9,074 bases of DNA, taken from positions 14,373-23,446 of the forward strand of contig VXNG01000049.1 in assembly GCA_009840695.1 (NCBI GenBank), read 5' to 3'. This DNA comes from Acidimicrobiaceae bacterium (GTDB lineage: Bacteria; Actinomycetota; Acidimicrobiia; Acidimicrobiales; Aldehydirespiratoraceae). The stretch's first letter is position 1; every line of letters starts with the position of its first letter. Below are positions 6,751 to 9,074 of the stretch, piece by piece. A program made the position numbers and the translations under genes. The notes below the pieces were generated by a model, which was given only the letters and a program-made list of their open reading frames with translations, was not told where the DNA came from and searched no databases.

Positions 6751-6773
6751 GCAGGCAGTCGCGCGCGGCCTGC
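6751..6773 (+). other. Weak hairpin after dctM
   Basis: GCAGGC (6751-6756) and GCCTGC (6768-6773) form a 6-bp stem around an 11-nt loop shortly after the dctM stop. No T-run follows. It may partly terminate or protect the dctQM message, but a stem this short is expected by chance in such GC-rich DNA. Confidence 0.25.
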
Positions 6774-6803
6774 AGCGAGCACGAGTCGATTGACGCTGGG
6801 GCT

Positions 6804-6855
6804 CCGCGGGCACGCTAGTAGTAGTGGGTGTAATATTTCTGCCCGCGGGCTCGCT
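6804..6855 (+). promoter_or_regulatory. Possible dctP promoter/operator: paired GC boxes flanking an AT-rich core
   Basis: The 189-nt dctM-dctP gap contains CCGCGGGCACGCT (6804-6816) and CCGCGGGCTCGCT (6843-6855), a 13-bp direct repeat with one mismatch and a 39-bp period. Because the boxes are partly palindromic, 6804-6812 and 6840-6848 also form a perfect 9-bp inverted repeat. Between them lies the only AT-rich stretch of the gap, with TAATAT at 6831-6836 as a possible -10; no clear -35 stands at the right spacing (TTGACG at 6790-6795 is too far upstream). Two regulator sites around a promoter, or an RNA stem in the leader, would both fit. This is inferred from pattern only. Confidence 0.4.
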
Positions 6856-6914
6856 TGCTCGGGAGTCTTGGTTCCGTGAAGGCGACCCACGGCACAGCAA
6901 ATCACGTCAACCAT

Positions 6915-6920
6915 GGAGGG
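6915..6920 (+). promoter_or_regulatory. Strong ribosome binding site that sets the dctP start
   Basis: GGAGGG lies 5 nt before GTG 6926 and is the best Shine-Dalgarno match in the window. It selects this GTG over the in-frame ATG at 6824, which lies more than 100 nt upstream inside the probable regulatory region. Confidence 0.8.
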
Positions 6921-6925
6921 ACAAA

Positions 6926-8146
6926 GTGACTCAAGAAGACTCGGCCCAGACCGATGGATCGGCTGGGAGCACGGTCCTCGACGAAACAGACTCTTCGGGT
7001 CTGGCCAGACGGGGATTCATAAAGGGCGGCCTCGGGGTAGCCGGGTTCGCGGCCGCTACCGCGGTCCTGGCCGCGTGCGCAGGCGACGACGAGGAGGAGG
7101 ACCTATCGCAGGCGTATGGGCGCGGTACGGAGCTGACCTGGGAGATGGCTACCAGTTGGCCCACTGCGCTGGTGACGCTGTTCGGCTCGGCGCAGTACTT
7201 CGCCAGGAGAGTGGGCGAGCTCACCGGCGGGCGCTTCGTCATCAACGCTCGCCCCGCGGGCGAGATCGTGGGCGGCCTCGAGGTGCTGCAGACGGTGCGT
7301 GACCTCGGTGTGGAGATGGGCCACACCGCCTCCTACTACTACGTGGGCATCAGCCCGGTGCAGCAGTTCGGCACGGCGGTCCCGTTCGGGCTCAACCAGC
7401 GCCAGCAGAACGCCTGGCTGTACGGCACCTTCGACAACGAGGGCAGGCGGAGCGGCATCGACATGCTCAACGAGTTCTACGCGGAGGAGCACGGCATCAT
7501 CGTCTTCCCCGGGGGCGCCACCGGTTGCCAGATGGGCGGCTGGTTCACCCAGGAGCTCAACTCGGTGTCCGACCTGAACGGCCTCAAGATGCGCATCCCC
7601 GGCCTGGCCGGCCGGGTGCTGGAGAACCTTGGCGGCGAGCAGGTGACGCTGGCCGGTGGCGAGATCCTGCAGGCCATCCAGACCGGCGCCATCGACGGCG
7701 CGGAGTTCGTCGGCCCGACCGACGACCTCATCCTCGGCCTCGACCAGTTCCAGGGTGACCTGTACTACTACCACCCGGGCTGGTGGGAGCCGGGCACGGC
7801 AGTGGAGATCCAGATCTCGCTGGAGAGGTGGAACGAGCTGCCTCCGGAGTACCAGGCCGCCATCCAGTGCGCGGCTACGGACGCCAACATGAGAACGATG
7901 GCGACCTACGACGTGCTCAACCAGGCGGACCTCCAGAGGATCAAGCAGTTCGCCCAGATCCGCGAGTTCTCGCCCGAGTTGATGGCCGCCTTCAAGGCCG
8001 AGACCGAGAACGTGCTGGACACCGTGGCCGGCGACGACGGGAACTTCGCCCGGATCCTCGGGCCGTGGCGCGAGTTCCGTGACGGCATCGCTGAGTGGCA
8101 CGGCTTGGCCGAGCGGTCGTTCCTGAGCCAGCAGACTCAGGTCTGA
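6926..8146 (+). CDS. dctP: TRAP transporter solute-binding protein DctP, Tat-exported lipoprotein, TakP-like
   Basis: This is the receptor that captures the solute outside the membrane and delivers it to DctQM. It has 406 residues from GTG 6926. An Asp/Glu/Ser-rich n-region is followed by the twin-arginine motif ARRGFIKG (27-34), a hydrophobic stretch and the lipobox LAAC with Cys51 as the predicted lipidated residue. An acidic spacer (GDDEEED) follows, then the domain starting ELTWEMATSWP. The order WxxxTSWP, GGRFVINARPAGEIVGG, LKMRIPG (Arg223), LAGGEILQAIQTGAIDGAEFVGP (Glu260) and HPGWWEPG (284-291) matches the TakP-like receptors for alpha-keto and related carboxylic acids; Arg223 would hold the carboxylate. 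A lipid anchor makes sense in a cell without an outer membrane. The gene is last in dctQMP, after a 189-nt gap with its own ribosome binding site. The exact substrate is unknown. Confidence 0.94.
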   Translation: MTQEDSAQTDGSAGSTVLDETDSSGLARRGFIKGGLGVAGFAAATAVLAACAGDDEEEDLSQAYGRGTELTWEMATSWPTALVTLFGSAQYFARRVGELTGGRFVINARPAGEIVGGLEVLQTVRDLGVEMGHTASYYYVGISPVQQFGTAVPFGLNQRQQNAWLYGTFDNEGRRSGIDMLNEFYAEEHGIIVFPGGATGCQMGGWFTQELNSVSDLNGLKMRIPGLAGRVLENLGGEQVTLAGGEILQAIQTGAIDGAEFVGPTDDLILGLDQFQGDLYYYHPGWWEPGTAVEIQISLERWNELPPEYQAAIQCAATDANMRTMATYDVLNQADLQRIKQFAQIREFSPELMAAFKAETENVLDTVAGDDGNFARILGPWREFRDGIAEWHGLAERSFLSQQTQV

Positions 8147-8190
8147 TCGCCGCGGTCAGCGTCCTGGACAGTCGCTAATCTCAATTCACT

Positions 8191-8215
8191 TGCTTGGCCC
8201 TGAACAGGGCCAGCA
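8191..8215 (+). terminator. Strong hairpin after dctP
   Basis: TGCT-GGCCCTG (8191-8202, with one bulged T) pairs with CAGGGCC-AGCA (8205-8215) around a 2-nt loop; opening the closing pair gives a GAAC loop. The stem has 11 pairs with one bulge. There is no T-run, so it would be a hairpin-only terminator of the kind often proposed in actinobacteria. It ends 9 nt before the next start codon and follows an AT-richer stretch (TAATCT, 8176-8181), so it might instead be a leader hairpin of the downstream kinase gene. Confidence 0.5.
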
Positions 8216-8224
8216 GACTGTGGC

Positions 8225-9074
8225 GTGCCTGAGTCCGACCCTGCCGAGAGCGAGCTGCCCAACGCGCCGAAGTTTCAAACCGATCGGAGTCACTACCGGG
8301 TTGCGCTCGAAGGGTGGATGCAACGGGCCTTCCCGTCCCGGGATGACCTCACCGTGGTCGACATCGAGGTGCCGGTCAGCACCGGGTTCTCCAACGAGAC
8401 GGTGATCCTCGGCGCGGCCTGGACCGAGAACGGTTCGGATCGCCAGGAGCGCTACGCAGTGAGGATCGAGCCGGCCGACGGCGGCATGTTCCCACCCCAG
8501 ACGCCGCATTGCGCGGTGTCGGTGGAACTCCAGTACCGGGCGATGAAGGCAGTGGCGGCGGCGGGTGTGGCCCCGGTGCCGCCACTGTTCGGCTACGAAC
8601 CCGACCCCGCGGTGCTGGGCGCACCCTTCTTCGTGATGGGCTTCGTCGATGGTCGCATTCCCGCGGATGTGCCCCGCTATACCGAGGCGGGCTTCGTGGT
8701 GGACGAGGCGACGCCGGAGGAGCGCCGGCGCATGGTGCTCTCAGCCATCGACACCATCGCCGGCATCCACCGCCTGGACTGGCGCGAGGCAGACCTGGGC
8801 TGGCTGGATCCCAGTGGCATCGGCCAACCGACGACTGCACTGCAGATCGACCTGTACCGCCGCCATGTCATCTCGGAGTTGGCGGGGAGGGAGCATCCCG
8901 TGCTGTACGCCGCGCTCGACTGGCTCGAAGCCAACGACCCCGGTGACGACCGGGTCGGGTTGACGTGGGGTGATGCCCGCCTGGGCAACATGATCCTGCA
9001 GGACTACCGGACCGCGGCCGTGCTCGACTGGGAGGTGTGCGCCCTGAGCCCGACGGAGGCCGACATGGGATGGT
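8225..9074 (+). CDS. APH-fold phosphotransferase family protein (ACAD10-like kinase), 3' partial
   Basis: The frame opens after a stop at 8201-8203 and runs off the right edge without a stop; 283 complete codons are visible. It has the aminoglycoside phosphotransferase/choline kinase fold: VSTGFSNETVIL as the glycine-rich nucleotide loop region, YAVRIEP where the ATP-binding lysine would stand, FVMGFVDGRIP as the hinge, catalytic loop WGDARLGN (248-255) with Asp250 and Asn255, and metal-binding Asp268 in VLDWEV. Trp for the usual His of HGD, and Arg for Lys, are as I recall normal for the ACAD10-like subgroup often found beside acyl-CoA dehydrogenases; the true substrate is not known. GTG 8225 is chosen because the domain's first helix (HYRVALEGWMQRAF) is already present; it has no ribosome binding site. 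ATG 8318, preceded by AAGGG, would cut into that helix. It is probably a separate unit from dctP. Confidence 0.88.
   Translation, partial: MPESDPAESELPNAPKFQTDRSHYRVALEGWMQRAFPSRDDLTVVDIEVPVSTGFSNETVILGAAWTENGSDRQERYAVRIEPADGGMFPPQTPHCAVSVELQYRAMKAVAAAGVAPVPPLFGYEPDPAVLGAPFFVMGFVDGRIPADVPRYTEAGFVVDEATPEERRRMVLSAIDTIAGIHRLDWREADLGWLDPSGIGQPTTALQIDLYRRHVISELAGREHPVLYAALDWLEANDPGDDRVGLTWGDARLGNMILQDYRTAAVLDWEVCALSPTEADMGW

Noticed and set aside
5331..6879. A 515-codon open frame on the + strand in another frame over dctM
   Set aside because: It is Gly/Arg/His/Ala-rich with no domain and lies entirely over dctM and the following gap; it is a composition artefact of GC-rich coding DNA.
6824..6925. 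Longer dctP start at ATG 6824
   Set aside because: GTG 6926 has an ideal ribosome binding site and places the twin-arginine motif and lipobox correctly; the extra residues look random and overlap the probable control region.
1..9074. Search for tRNA, rRNA, CRISPR array, insertion sequence or integrase signals
   Set aside because: No cloverleaf, repeat-spacer array, transposase motif or terminal inverted repeats were seen by eye on either strand; a tRNA or covariance-model scan would be needed to exclude small RNAs fully.

Overview
The window is a GC-rich bacterial segment with the codon use and gene families of a high-GC actinobacterium. The twin-arginine lipoprotein, the mycobacterial-type biotin synthase motifs and the mix of ABC and TRAP uptake systems would fit an uncultured, possibly marine, Acidimicrobiia-like lineage; that placement is an inference. 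All ten genes I can support lie on the + strand, and the window cuts through the first and the last.

Layout. Positions 1-3029 hold part of a branched-chain amino acid/amide-type ABC importer: a 5'-truncated substrate-binding lipoprotein whose linker contains a perfect 45-bp tandem repeat, then the ATPases LivF and LivG. The permeases LivH and LivM are not in the window. Positions 3069-4243 hold biotin synthase (bioB) and, overlapping its stop codon by 4 nt, a 59-codon TTG-started gene for a protein with four CxxC pairs. It looks like the biotin synthase auxiliary protein BsaP of actinobacteria. Positions 4317-8146 encode a complete TRAP transporter in the order small permease (dctQ), large permease (dctM), solute receptor (dctP). 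The receptor is a predicted Tat-exported lipoprotein of the alpha-keto-acid-binding (TakP-like) type, with its own strong ribosome binding site and a possible promoter region. After a strong hairpin, an aminoglycoside-phosphotransferase-fold kinase begins at 8225 and runs off the right edge without a stop.

How it fits together. Short gaps and stop/start overlaps suggest that livF-livG-bioB-bsaP, and possibly dctQM, are read as one unit. The most notable part is the bioB/bsaP pair. This BioB has no cysteine in the loop that supplies one ligand (E. coli Cys128) of the sulfur-donating [2Fe-2S] cluster, and it is followed directly by a cysteine-rich partner gene. That matches the idea that BsaP-dependent biotin synthases differ at this cluster. 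No other biotin genes are present, so any link between the transporters and biotin supply is only positional. No RNA genes, CRISPR arrays or insertion sequences were seen.
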